64,000 nucleotides of DNA from Fragum whitleyi (lineage: Eukaryota > Mollusca > Bivalvia > Cardiida > Cardiidae): positions 52,928,017-52,992,016 of the forward strand of contig OX411543.1 in assembly GCA_948146395.1 (NCBI GenBank), given 5' to 3'. Positions 23,801-34,200 of the stretch are shown one piece after another. The first letter of the stretch is position 1; the number at the start of each line of letters is the position of its first letter. Position numbers and translations under genes: made by a program. Below the pieces are notes generated by a model that saw nothing but the letters and a program-made list of their open reading frames with translations, was not told the origin of the DNA and made no database searches.

Positions 23801-25457
23801 TGCAATCGGGTTTTACATAACTTTTTAAAATGGGACAGTCAGTCTCGAGACGGTTTTCAAGAATAATTCGACACGTGTTTTAATGTACAACCTTTCATGT
23901 GCATTTTGTTTGAAAAGGGATGAACACCGCTACAAAAAAAAAATTCTGTAAAATCACGGTGGCTGAAGCACAGGCGATTATTCATTATCTGAGTTTCGCC
24001 ATACATATTAATATATAATAACCTATAGGACGAAATTTGGATTGTGAATCAATCGCCTGAGAACTGGGGCACCAGATCTATTGTTGGCCTACATCCTTAT
24101 ATAGCCTTCGCCTCTTTCCTACTAGTTCTACGATTATCCACTAATTAGTATAGGAGCAACAAAATTTAAACTACGACTATTTTTAGACAATCCATTAGCT
24201 TTACAAATTACCTACCTACATAGATCTTATTGTTTTTCTTCAATTCTTTTTTACACAATGGCATCAGATAATTATCCTTTCACAAAACTCTGTTATAACC
24301 GAAAGAGACCAAAACATTGTAACTAATTGAAGACGAAACGGTGGTCTTCGAATTAGGGGGATGGGGGCTCCTCGTTCAGGTCATGAAAGTTCCAGAACCC
24401 TAAAGGATTGCGTTTCATAGTAAAATATGAGTTCTGCATGTTGAAATTGAATTACTTGCTAACTGCTTTTTTTCTAGTCAAGAAAGAAATGATGTTACGA
24501 CATTAAAGAAGCACAACGCTGCCACTCGGAGAAAATAATAATTGAAAAAAACTCAAATATTCAGCAATAAAAATCAAATTCCGTTTGTATTATGAACCGA
24601 AATGTATATTAAAACAGCATCAATAAAACCCAAACAAAATCACACTATGTTTCCTGTTAAGTGGTCTTCCGTTTTCTTCTATCTTTTTCATTGTAATATT
24701 TGAGAACATATTCGACATGCAAAACTAATTTGAATTTACAGAGAAAATTGCCGAAACTTTGACAACATACTTTCCCTTAATTATTTTTACATGTACAATT
24801 TCTTTTTTTCTCAACGAATTCAATATAACACTCTAGAATGCCATCAGAAACGTTCACCATCAGTACTTTCAGTGCTTTGATTACAATCTATGTCTAGAAT
24901 GGAACACAATACATAGAAACCAAACCTTATTCAATACTGTTGCAATTTACGTTTATTTCGTGCTTGTATTGAATGAAAGAAAAATCGCTTTGGATTCGAA
25001 ATAAAGGGGGTCTTTGCTTTGTACTGATGTTAAATTGTTCAAAACGCCAAACAAATGTGTACATTCCTCTTTTCATACACCAGTCGTTTTAAAATATGTA
25101 TACATGTTTTATTGAAATAACACCAACTTAAAAGTTGTCAAATGAATTTTGGGGTTTTTCATGTATATTCTTTTCAATTTCAGGTACCTAGTTACAGAGG
25201 GACAAATATTCGTCGTTTATTGTTTGACGTACTTTGCCATGATCCTTGTAGTGATACGGGAACGTACACGTGGACACGTAATGGACGTCAATGGACGTTT
25301 TCTGTTTTATACGTTCGAATTGACTCTGATTCTTACGCTATTATGGGTAGCGTACTTATGGAACGATAAAGTACTTCGAAGAAAATATCCCGGATTAATA
25401 TATGTACCAGAACCCTGGTCGTACTATACTTTACACGTTAAAACGAAAGTTAACTGA
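13584..25457 (+). CDS. CLN6: CLN6-like ER transmembrane protein, seven exons, complete
   Basis: Exons: 13584-13684, 15610-15706, 18033-18131, 20403-20591, 21010-21065, 23051-23176 and 25184-25457 (stop TGA). All introns are GT..AG, phases agree at every junction, and the 942-base CDS encodes 313 residues, against 311 in human CLN6, which also has seven exons. Diagnostic blocks appear in order: [86 protein letters not shown], and the C-terminal [19 protein letters not shown]. Known CLN6 is a multi-pass ER protein that works with CLN8 to export lysosomal enzymes from the ER. The same role is inferred here. The short first exon is basic and divergent, as is usual for the cytosolic N-terminus. 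Introns carry several family A MITEs, SINEs and foldback elements. Confidence 0.97.
14041..14572. mobile_element. MITE family A, copy 3, split by a hAT-like MITE
   Basis: The left end CAGTTGATAACATCATGAAA and the TTGACACTCC block match family A. After the insertion at 14089-14245 the family continues with CATTCATTCCAAACACTCAC and the central hairpin (TCGCTAATTTCGTGAAATTG to AATTATCGA). The right end is cut off where element E1 starts. It lies in the first intron of CLN6. Confidence 0.75.
14089..14245. mobile_element. hAT-like foldback MITE with 8 bp target duplication
   Basis: It is 157 bp long with arms of about 60 bases. The left arm reads CACAGGGACTCTGCACAT then GCCTTATACAATGATTTGGC; the right arm is its reverse complement with a few mismatches. 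TACAAAAC occurs immediately on both sides (14081-14088 and 14246-14253). An 8 bp duplication with a CAGGG-type terminus is the signature of hAT elements. It has no coding capacity. Confidence 0.85.
14573..15319 (-). mobile_element. Element E, copy 1, with internal tandem units
   Basis: It starts TAGCTCACCTGAGTACATCG and ends GGTGAGCGATATATGACC then CCTCTTGTTT. In between are about four imperfect units of 115-145 bases, each with CTCTAGAGGCCACAAATATGG, ATGAAACTTG, and CCCTATTGAAAA then AGGGGCC. The right end read on the minus strand (AAACAAGAGGACCATGATGG) matches the left end of the plus-strand copy at 55412. The open frame across it is a repeat artefact. Confidence 0.75.
15333..15590 (-). mobile_element. 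tRNA-derived SINE family D, copy 2
   Basis: On the minus strand it has the head GGCCTAGTGGTAAATGCACT, B box GGTTCGAGCCCCACTG, body TGGGCAAAACACTTAATAGC, CACCCAGCTGTAAAAATGGG, and the tail TTTCGTCGCAATCGAACTAA. It is a better-preserved sister of the copy at 9700-9960. It ends just upstream of CLN6 exon 2. Confidence 0.85.
15748..15826. repeat. Short inverted repeat in CLN6 intron 2
   Basis: GTAATAGTTATAGTTCAT is mirrored by ATGAACTATAACTGTTTTAC about 35 bases downstream. It is probably a small foldback remnant. Confidence 0.6.
16005..16206 (+). mobile_element. SINE family S, copy 4 (5'-truncated)
   Basis: It lacks the tRNA-like head and begins in the body (CATCCTTTCCGAAAATTTGTC, TTGATACTTGTAGACC). 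It runs through CTCCAGCCTCCGCGATATAA to the full tail AAGCGGTGTTAAACCTCATA followed by CAAACAAACAG. It defines the intact 3' end of the family. Confidence 0.8.
17299..17556. mobile_element. MITE family G, copy 1
   Basis: The termini are inverted: TGACCCGTCATGCAAAAAGG then GACCAT at the left, and ATGGTCCCTTTTCGCGTGCC then GGGTCA at the right. Near the left end is the CAGACTGCGCGGATTGTGCA block. That block recurs in half-copies at 20269-20345, 46590-46685, 48835-48915 and 53876-53990. No transposase is present. It lies in CLN6 intron 2. Confidence 0.7.
18333..18745. mobile_element. MITE family A, copy 4 (complete)
   Basis: It runs from CAGTTAATTACACCGTGAAA to GACGGTGTTTTTAACTG. It shows all family parts: phased CATTC blocks on the left third, the inner TAGGTTCTTGAAGAAATGGG segment, the hairpin AGGGAGGTAATCAATATTGC mirrored by GCAATATTGGATTACCTCCC, and phased blocks on the right. 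It lies in CLN6 intron 3. Confidence 0.85.
18815..19188. repeat. 187 bp tandem duplication
   Basis: Two near-identical units start at GTCTCGATGGCTTGTTACAA (18815 and 19002). They differ at only a few positions, such as GGTGTTG versus GGCGTTG, so the duplication is recent. On the minus strand each unit includes [25 protein letters not shown] reading (partly open), which may be a decayed exon or transposon piece. It lies in CLN6 intron 3. Confidence 0.88.
19190..20268. other. CLN6 intron 3, unannotated part
   Basis: No repeat shared with other parts of the window and no coding exon were seen. The open frame at 19683-19883 has no recognisable content. Confidence 0.4.
20791..20860. repeat. (TTA)n / (TTG)n microsatellite
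   Basis: A T run followed by about thirteen TTA triplets and five TTG triplets, in CLN6 intron 4. Confidence 0.9.
21236..21683. mobile_element. MITE family A, copy 5 (complete)
   Basis: It begins CAGTCAGTTACATCGTGAAA and ends CACGTTGATGTTAACTG. It has the full set of phased CATTC/ACTCA blocks and the central hairpin (GGGAGGTAATCTTTATCACT mirrored by GCGATATAGGATTACCTCCC). It lies in CLN6 intron 5. Confidence 0.87.
21919..22081. mobile_element. Small foldback element, GGTAG ends at a TTAA site
   Basis: AAGGTAGAGGACCCGTAATA at the left is mirrored by TATTACGGGTTCACTACCTT at the right. GTTAACCGAGGTTTCCT is mirrored by AGGAAACCTTGGTTAAC nearer the centre. The left flank is TTAA; the right flank is TTTT, so the duplication is imperfect. 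Length is about 160 bp with no coding. It lies in CLN6 intron 5. Confidence 0.7.
22082..23050. other. CLN6 intron 5, remainder
   Basis: AT-rich intron sequence. A minus-strand open frame at 22443-22700 (85 codons) contains a [14 protein letters not shown] stretch, but no family was recognised and no splice context supports it. Confidence 0.35.
23177..25183. other. CLN6 intron 6
   Basis: Two-kilobase phase-2 intron between the GTAAGT donor at 23177 and the TTTCAG acceptor at 25183. No repeat family from elsewhere in the window and no coding frame were recognised. Confidence 0.45.
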
Positions 25458-25567
25458 GGAAACGCCTTTATATATTTTTTTACAAATGTGACCCATCTTT
25501 GAAACCTATTTAGAAAGTTCATAAATTCATTTGAGTTTTTTGCAAAAATTGCACGTACACAACGTTA

Positions 25568-25935
25568 CAGATAAAAATATCGAGAAAATGACTTTCATTC
25601 CAATCAAAATCACTCCAAATCATTCACTCAGCCCTTCATTCATTCATTCATTCCAAACACTCACTCAAATTGATCAAAAACGCTCCGAATCCATAAGAAA
25701 ACATTTCGAAATCGTTCAAGACGTTCAACATTTAATTCAAATCGATCAAATTATTCCACGGTTGTATTGGCTGGTGAGGGGTTTAAAGGGCTTAATTGGT
25801 CATCTTGAACAAAATCAGTGAAATTTGATTACATCCATTTAATGTCACTCAAAACTCGCTCTACTAACTCACTCAATTTCATTCCAAGATCATTCCAATA
25901 TCATTCATCTTATTATTTTCACGATGTTTTAACTG
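25568..25935. mobile_element. MITE family A, copy 6
   Basis: It starts near CAGATAAAAATATCGAGAAA about 110 bases after the CLN6 stop codon and ends TTCACGATGTTTTAACTG. Phased blocks (TCACTCAGCCCTTCATTCAT) are well preserved; the central hairpin is shortened. The 96-codon frame across it is the repeat read in frame, not a gene. Confidence 0.78.
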
Positions 25936-26491
25936 TACATGAAAGACTGCACAATCTGATCATTTTCTTCTAGATATACTCAAAATATAGCTGAGGACCT
26001 ATAGCCTCTGTAGAAAATTATGAATGCACAGTGTGTTTATTCAGGCTTCACAAAGTCTGTCCATCATGTATACATGAAATTGTAGCAAATGTCACACACA
26101 CGCGTCTTCATAAGGCTGGTCCGGTTATACCTTTCGCTTAAACAAAAGGACCCTATTTGAAATACGTTCTTATTTTTTCCTACCCTACTTAAATATATTC
26201 ATTTTCCAAATGTGACTTCCGATTGACTTCTGCTAAATGTTAACTTTTTTCTAGGTAAATGTTTTAAAGAAAAGATTCTTTGCCGAATAACTTGTGAAAT
26301 TTACGTCTGCATCAGTCCTAATTAGCGAAAACTTAGTGCTTGTTTTGCTAAGTACAAAACGTGTCACATTACGAAGGTTAGTAGTTTTGTCGCCCCCTAC
26401 GGTGGTAACCCTGAACAATTTGCTGAGGTTTACAAATTAAATTCTAAAAGGTTCCCTTTAGTGCGAGAACTCAAAGTTCGCTTGTTTCATT

Positions 26492-26562
26492 TCGAGGGTT
26501 CAGTGCAAGAGTGTACTACGTGTATATACACTTAGTACACTCTTGCGCTAAACACTCGATTG
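26492..26562. repeat. Near-perfect palindrome
   Basis: TCGAGGGTTCAGTGCAAGAG then TGTACTACGTGTATA is mirrored by TATACACTTAGTACA then CTCTTGCGCTAAACACTCGA. Arms are about 34 bases with a few mismatches and no loop. Confidence 0.85.
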
Positions 26563-26699
26563 ACATGTTTCGTCAATGCGGCTCCCATCGTCTTTGCAAG
26601 CCAAGGCTTCTAAGTCCTCTTTGTTCCTTCGTTATGAAACAAACGAATTTACAACCCTTGCTTTAAGACGATTTACCTTATGTAAATTTAGGTTGGCTT

Positions 26700-27500
26700 T
26701 TAATGCCCCCTGCATCGATAGATCGGGGGTATATTTGTTGGGGTTTGTGTCTGTTTGTCCATTTGTCCCCTTCAAACTTAAACATAGGCCGTAATTTGTG
26801 ATTGGTAAGTGAAAGAGCTTTCATATTTCACATGTGATTTTGTTGTGACTAGACGTTCCTGTAGGTGCCAACTGCGAGGCCATCGGTCAAAAACGAGTCA
26901 TTTTCAAGGTCAAATGAGTGTAAAAATAAAACTATAAAATCGGTAATTGGTATTTTCTTTGCAACGGTAAGTGATACAGCTTTCATATTATGTATTGCTT
27001 GTGATATTTCCTATAATGTGATACCAAATTCAAAGGTCAAGGTCATTTCTTCAAGGTATCTTAATGTCAACATAAAACTTGAACATTGGCCATTTCTTTC
27101 GATTTTTAAGTGGTACAGCATTAATTTTTCATATGCAGGTCATTACTTAAAGCCAATGACATTTTTCAATGCCAAATATGTATGAAATATAAATTCAACA
27201 TTTACCATTACTTTGCAATAGTCAGTGATATGACCTTCATATTTAACATGTGCATTACCTGTGGCAACCTTTCAGTGGATAATAAGTTCAATGTCACAAG
27301 TCCAGGTCAGGGTCATTCAGTGAAGGTAATTTATTTTAGATTAAAAAACTTCAGGATTGGCCATATCTTTTCAATGAAAAGATACAGAGGTTTGATATTT
27401 CACATATATATTTCTTGTTGCAAAGCATTTCAGTGGAAAATTGTGTCTTTGTCATCGGAAAAGATCATTGTGTGAAGGTTACTATTTTTCAACATCAAAC
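26700..27500. repeat. Diverged tandem repeats, about 150-160 bp unit
   Basis: Recurring blocks (TGATACAGCTTTCATATT, CACATGTG, GTCAAGGTCATTTCTTCAAG, AAACTTGAACATTGGCCA) return four to five times in the same order with substantial divergence. The overlapping open frames are by-products. It may be the body of an E-like element, although clear ends were not found. Confidence 0.65.
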
Positions 27501-27518
27501 CTTAAACATTCGCCACAT

Positions 27519-28916
27519 TTTTTCATGCTTAGGGCACGGAATAAGTGTACTATTTTAATAATCTTGTGAAAACCAGGGTTATACAGATTAAAGGAAAGAC
27601 ATTTTTACATTACAAATAAGTATTCCCATTGTAAGTGTTCTTTGGCCCATTAATTGAAAAAATATTGTTGAACAAGACTTCTCAATATATTAATACCAGT
27701 ATTTTTTGTAAGAGATGGCTAACAAAATGTATCTCTCTAGATATAGGTGATAGGTTGGTTTTGAGGTTCAGTACATTTCAGACACTAAGCTATCGTAGTT
27801 TTCATCATACTTTGAACGAGAAGAAGATCAAAACTTTTTTAGAATCGTGTCTGAAATGGTTGTAAGACAAATGCCAAAGGTAAATGCTTAAGGTTCTTTA
27901 GATGGTGTCCGTGGACGATCAATCTTTGTGACAACACAATAACGTGAGTTATCTTGAACACATACAGATTTTTGTTGGGTCTTTTTCAGTAACAGCGTCT
28001 GGATTTATCTGTTAAAACTGTATTCTTTTATCAAGAAAGGGTGATACATGAGACAGTTTTAACCTCAGTGATATCGGAACGCCCTTGTTTAATTCACAAA
28101 CTTTAATCGAAATTGGGGAAATTGTCACAACTTAGTGAGCAAAGAACGCGGAAGAATTGGGTATAGTATACTATAGGAAATCGAAAATCTTGAGAGAATT
28201 TACCAATTTGATCACCAACATCTGCACTGGCAAATTAAGAAAATTGTGAGATTAACTCCAACTCCGACCAAAACCTTTCTTACCACTTATTCAGTGTCCA
28301 ATCTATTCATTCTCAACTCTCACTCAAACTATTAAAATCACTCCAAAATTAAAAAAAGATCCTACATTCAAATCGCACCAAATTGTAATGATTTAACAGA
28401 CTTCATGAATCCGGAAGAGTCTAATTGATTCGTAAAAAAATAGGAGTCTATTTATAAATTGTATGTATGTTTGATTACATAGAGGTTATAAATGTCGCTT
28501 ATTCGTTCATCTTGAACGAAATGTGCTAAATTTTATAACCCACTTTTCTGTACGCCAAAATAATTTTCATTACACTCAATGTATATCATTCCAAAATCTT
28601 TTACCTAGTTTCACGATGTTTCTTAACTGTGGCTCATTTCTAGCTATTAGTAAACCTTGAAGGGAACACCAGTGTCTCGATTTTAGACCAAATCCATTAA
28701 TGTGGAAGTAATGCTCTGGATGAAATTGTGATCTTGACACTGAGTGTAACATAAGCATTAAATATCCAGAAAAAATATAAACATGGAATGACACTTGCAA
28801 TGAGAATACTTATTTGTAATGTGACAATTTATTTCCTATAAGCTGTATGACCCTGGTTTTCACAAGATAATTAAAATAGTATACTTATTCCGTGCCCTTA
28901 GCGTGAAAAATTTCCT
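27519..28916. mobile_element. Element with 125 bp inverted arms
   Basis: The left arm (27519-27645) includes AGGGCACGGAATAAGTGTAC, ATCTTGTGAAAACCAGGG and ACATTACAAATAAGTATTC. The right arm (about 28795-28916) is its reverse complement with scattered differences. The interior holds a family A MITE (28225-28629) and no recognisable transposase, so this is a non-autonomous element hosting a second insertion. Confidence 0.75.
28225..28629. mobile_element. MITE family A, copy 7
   Basis: Phased blocks (CCACTTATTCAGTGTCC and TCTCACTCAAACTATT), the inner GAAGAGTCTAATTGATTCG region and a central hairpin (TGTCGCTTATTCGTTCATC mirrored by GAACGAAATGTGCTAAA) place it in family A. It ends TTTCACGATGTTTCTTAACTG. 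The left end is indistinct. Confidence 0.7.
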
Positions 28917-29853
28917 GTAAAGGGAATAATGGTTCTTAAAATATACACAAAGAAAAAAATCTAAATATATGTAAATACGAAAGTACGTGCAATAAAGGCA
29001 GAATACGAACCCCATCGAATACCTAGACACAGAGTATGTGAACTGTAAACTCTTACTTAAAATCTTGCTCAGTTCTTACAGGTGTTGCAATAGTAATGAC
29101 GGTGTTCATATCTTATGCCTGGGCCCGAGGTTACTTTGAAAACTTTTCTCAGGCTCAACTAAGATTTTTCTTAAATTTGGAATTCAATTAAAGTTATGAA
29201 AATAACAGATTAATTTACTAAGTTGTTATTTATAACAACTTATTAATATTAACTTTTATGTTAATAAAATAAAATGAGTATTAAAACAAAATAACGGCTT
29301 TAATCTCAATTTGAAATGTGAGAAAATTTTGAATTGAGAATGAGAAACGTTTTAAAACCTCGGGCCCTGATCCAGGATATGAGAGAAGAGTGGGTTCAAT
29401 GATTGCCGTCACTTTTGTATGTACATGATAGCGTGATGATCACTTTTGGATTAGAGATATTGTTCAGGTTGAAATCCCTTCTAGCTTATTCGATGCAGAC
29501 ATAGTTGATAATGTAAGAATAATTTATTAAAACATTTTCTTTTTATAATGGTCATTAAAAGAATTAAATTATAGAATTGGAAAAAAAGTCTTGTTATTTA
29601 TCATTTTATTTCCAATTTAAATACCCACTGAAAATGTTTTCTTGTGCATAAAATGCGCCAAGCTACTATAGTTCAATTTTGCTCAAAACTAATTTGGTGA
29701 AAATCAGATGTTGCAGATATTTTTTCTTTGTGTAAATATTTTTAATGATAATCGAATAATGAAAATGAACCATGGATTAAACATAATACGAGGGTTTATA
29801 CATTTGTACTTCGTGATCTTGTGGCTAAATAATATCTCGATATTAACTAGCTA
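28917..29853. other. AT-rich gap, nothing recognised
   Basis: No coding exon or shared repeat was found. Confidence 0.4.
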
Positions 29854-29993
29854 CAGTCAATCTTGCTCGAGCGACCACGTCTATTAAGCGACCACTTTTA
29901 TTAAGCGACCATCGTAAAAAGTCCCTTCGCCATAAGTAATATTTCCGAAAAAGTGGACATTCTTTAACGAAAAATATTTTTCGTTTAATCTTA

Positions 29994-31138
29994 TGTAGGG
30001 TCCCAACCTTACCTTGTCTAGAGTTCATATTTATTTATTATCAATTTCATCCATTCGTGTTGAAATGAAAGTCGACTGTGTGTGAATACTCGTGTGCCAT
30101 ACGGTATACGAGATTTACACACCATTTTTCCACTCATTTATGCGTTTAATCATGTCAGCCGGTCATTTTAAAAGCTTGTCCAAATAGATTTTACTTACTA
30201 TCGGTCAAATTAGTCGTCTGTGTACGTTGTCATGTCCAATTGCCCTCGTATTCGCTATTCGATAGCTTGAAGACACGCGCTTCCGTGTCTTTGTCAGCCA
30301 TTTTGGTTTACCCGGTGCAGTAGTAAATTTCTCCCTAGCAACCCTTAGGACGCTGAATTTCAACCGCCTTCTGGTCAAAACAACAAATTTCACCATGAAA
30401 CGGTCTTATTCGGTACGGAAAATGCCGATTCAGCATTTAGTTTTCCTTTTACAATAATGTTTCATACATTTTAAGTTACATTCCTGATTGTTATAGAATT
30501 TAACCTCGAGAGATGGTTGCTAGTACACAGTTATTTTTAGTGCGCATTCGATTAGCCAATCGAATGGCGATGTGTACGCAATTTATTTTTGCGTACGGTC
30601 AAGGTCCGCAAAACTTTTCTGTGGGTACGCGTTATTTATTTGTGCACCCCGGATTTGTATAAATACCCCCTAGTTCTTGTAGTCGAGGTCTCCACTCAAC
30701 AACAAAATTTTAGAGGGCAACCCCTTTTCGGCCACAGCAGAAATTTATTTTAATTTAAGAGAATAGATCTAGGAGCTTTATCAATAACAATTCAGTAGTC
30801 AACTGTTGAAATCCGAACTCTTCACGGTTAGCATATAGAATCTATATCAAATTTAATTGTCGAATCCCTGACCTGAGCTGACAGATTCGGTTGTTTGAAA
30901 TACCGTTGTTGACTTTCGTTTCGACACGAATCAGCATCAAGTATATCGAGAAACCATTCATTTTAACCCTGAGTCAACCAAGTCGAATTATCAACCGTAA
31001 AATAAACTCGGATGATTTTTTGTTTTACGTCGTCTTTAGTTATTTATTTTAGCCCTCGGAGACCAGCTTTTGTTCAACTTTTATTTTCGTTAATCCTGAC
31101 AAGATTTTTGGAAGGTTGCAAGTAGCCTGCGCGCAACA
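29994..31138 (+). repeat. 5' LTR, 1145 bp
   Basis: It begins TG and ends CA. TATAAATA at 30658-30665 is a likely promoter TATA box, with transcription expected to start about 30 bases downstream. AATAAA at 31001-31006 is a poly(A) signal. It matches the 3' LTR at all but about seven positions, apart from a 34-base segment present only here (near 30415-30450). A small basic antisense frame is present in both LTRs only because they are copies. Confidence 0.95.
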
Positions 31139-31145
31139 TAATTTT

Positions 31146-31163
31146 TGGTGTCAGAAGTGGGAT
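31146..31163 (+). promoter_or_regulatory. Primer binding site, tRNA-Leu type
   Basis: Eight bases after the 5' LTR, TGGTGTCAGAAGTGGGAT is complementary to the 3' end of eukaryotic tRNA-Leu (ending ...CCCACTTCTGACACCA). This is where minus-strand DNA synthesis is primed. Confidence 0.8.
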
Positions 31164-31226
31164 CTCATTAAATACAGAGATCCAGCGATACGAACCGCAC
31201 GTTTTGGACATAATCAGACAATAGAC

Positions 31227-34200
31227 ATGGATCAGCCTGGATCATCTTATGACGACGGGGAAGTTTTCTTTAGAAGGCCGAATTATAGGACAGTTGACGA
31301 AATAGGGAGGTGTCATAGAGATGACAGTCCTGCGCGGTCGGCGTTTAGTGACGACCATGATCAGTCTGCATTAAATACTGATTTCGAGACTTTTGCAAAC
31401 GGTGGCCAGCAGCACAGAAAGTTAAATGCAGTTGGAGATAGGGTCGAAGACCCTACCTCGCAAACACAACTACTTAATAGTATTTCTGGTGTTCTTCAGG
31501 AAGTCGTGTCAGAACTGAAAAGTCTAAAATAGGTCGGCCATGGTAGTAGTAAGGTAGGGGCAGCGGTGCATTCAAGTGCATTGCGCAATGGGCCTATCAA
31601 CGATCTCAGAGCTGCTGACAGTTATGGTGAAAATGCAAATGGACCTATGCCTCAGCAACCGTATTCGATTTTGAATGTTAATCAAAACCAGCAGGATGGC
31701 CATATGAATGGGCCGCACGCTGAGTATGGTAGAGTAAGGCAAGGCTACATAGACCACTCGCCAGGCCACAGACATGGAGATCATTTTTACACCAGACCCA
31801 GGTACGGAACCAGAGCGTACGACGCACGCCCGAGGGTTGGTGAAAGTATCAGGTTGCCTTCATTTACAGGTAGAGAGGACTGGTCAGTTTGGTTAGCCAG
31901 ATTCGAGGCAATAGCTGAGAGGCATGGTTGGAGTGAAGAGGACAAACTTGACCATCTATTACCCCGGATTGAGGGCCAGGCTGCTGATTTTTTGTTTGGA
32001 CAGCTTCCAAAGGCGACACTGAATAGTTACGACGATCTTGTGCATGAGATGCAGACTCGCTTCAGAGTGATTGAAACATCAAGAGCTTTTGCCACTAAGT
32101 TCAGCAGGCGTGTTCAGAGGATAGGCGAGACAGCTGAGGATTTTGCGGCAGATCTGAAGATGCTTTATGACAAGGCCCATGGATATAGGGACAGAAGGAC
32201 AAGAGAGGAAGATCTAGTGCAAAAGTTTCTTGATGGCCTTAGAGATGAAGATATAAGATTTGAGATCGAATTCCACAAAGAACCCCAGACCATTGATGAA
32301 GCTGTTTACCATGTAGTGAATTTCATCCAAACAAGGGGCAGCACAGAAAAGGACAAAAGAGCGAAACAAACTAGAACGGTTCAATTTCAAGAAGAAAACG
32401 ACAATTGCAGCATCCAGAGTATTAGCCGTTTACCACAGAAGGAGTCAGGGTTGACTGAATCCCTTGTCAACGCAGATAAGACCTTGCTGCTAACAAAGAT
32501 ATTAGAGCGGTTACAGGCTGTCTACCAGGTCTTCTAAAAAATATAGGAGTTTTAATAGGAATATTTTTTAAAAAAATAGGAGTTTTTAGCTGATTTAGAG
32601 TAAAAATATAGGAGTTTTTCCAGTGAAAATTGTTTATCCTACGCTCCTATACTAACAATCCTTACCTCCACTCTTGCTTTTGCTATGTTAATTAAGGTTC
32701 ATGTAAAGTGTTTGAGACCCAATTTTAAGGGCATTCATTTGCCAAGAAAAAGCAGTATGTCCAGGAATATTATATATCAAAATGAAGCTATTTATGAGCA
32801 CAAGCAGTTGAAAAACATAAGACTGTTATAACTATAGCGGTATAGCCAAAACATTGTGGAAAAGGGTCATTTTGTACAGAACAAGCAACTGCATGACTGT
32901 TGGATAAAATTGGCTCATATTTTAACAAAGTCTAGCCTAAAGTACCATCCAGGTAGTGCTTCAACCATTGGTATAAAACTCAGCCCCAAAACGTAGTTAT
33001 GCAAGCAATTTATTTTGACTTATTTTATAAACACATATGTCATATATGTCATTCTAATTTTGAAAACATGTAGATCTTTTTAGGGTATGGTGTGTTATCA
33101 CAACATAAATAGACATTAATTGTTTATATACCTGTAAGGTTGATTAGCAATATATCAATTTTTATTTCACAGAATGATAAATATATAGTAATATTGAAGA
33201 TCATTGAATTAAAAAAAATTATAATTTGAAATGAATCGCTGAAAATATTTCACAATATTATGGTGTGATGTTGCACCATACCTTACATCTATTTTGAAAA
33301 CAGAACAAACCGGTTTGACATGTATGTTGACAAAATAAATGGAAATTGATTGTTTCAAAAGAGCCTTTTGAGACTGAGTTTTATATCTAAGGTTGTAGCA
33401 CTACCTGGATGGTACTTCAGACTGTACTTTGTTAAAATACGGGGCAATTCTATGCAACCGTCATGCAGTTGCTTGTTCTGTACAAAATGACCCTTTTCCA
33501 CAATGTTTTGGCTATACCGCTATAGCTATGGCGGTCTTATGTTGCCTAATTGCTTGTGCTCACGAATAGCTTCATTTTGATATATAATATACCTGGACAT
33601 ACTGCTTCTTCTTTGCTAATGAAGTGCACTAAATATTGGGTCTCAAACACTTTACATGAACCTTAATGTCTAGATAAAGTAACCTTTCAGTTCCATAGCA
33701 TCACAGTCCAGACAGGAGGCTGCTGTAGAGCATCATCATGATCATCATCATCTGAATTGGCACCTTAAAGGCTGGTGTCCTATTCAACTGCCTTGTAGGT
33801 GACCAAACAGGTGACGAGGAACAAATGAAGTGCACCAAAGCATTATACAGGATGGTGATGCTATGGAAGACATAGAGATTCTCTTACCTGAAGAATAAAG
33901 AAGCAAAGAGCAGTATGAAAGCAATATTTGCTATCTGATCATATATCGGCAATACATTTTCCTAAAAATATAGGAAATATTTTCAAAATATAGGAGTTTT
34001 ATAGGAATATAGGAGGTGCTGAAAAATATAGGATTTGGACCCAAAATATAGGAGTTTAATAGGAATATAGGAATCGGTAGACAGCCTGCGGTTAGAGAAA
34101 CTTGAGGCAGCTAATAAACAGAGAAACCGGGACAACAAAAGCAAATCTGATAGAGAGTGTTACAACTGCCATGCGTTGGGTCACTTTGCAAGAGAGTGCC

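Noticed and set aside
25531..25821. 96-codon open frame just after CLN6
   Set aside because: It is the family A MITE read through its CATTC-rich arm.
26865..27475. Two overlapping open frames of about 100 codons
   Set aside because: They fall in a diverged 150 bp tandem repeat; the peptides repeat with the array.
30205..30396. 63-codon basic minus-strand frame, repeated at 40596-40784
   Set aside because: It lies in both LTRs and is conserved only because the LTRs are recent copies; no homology or start context supports a protein.
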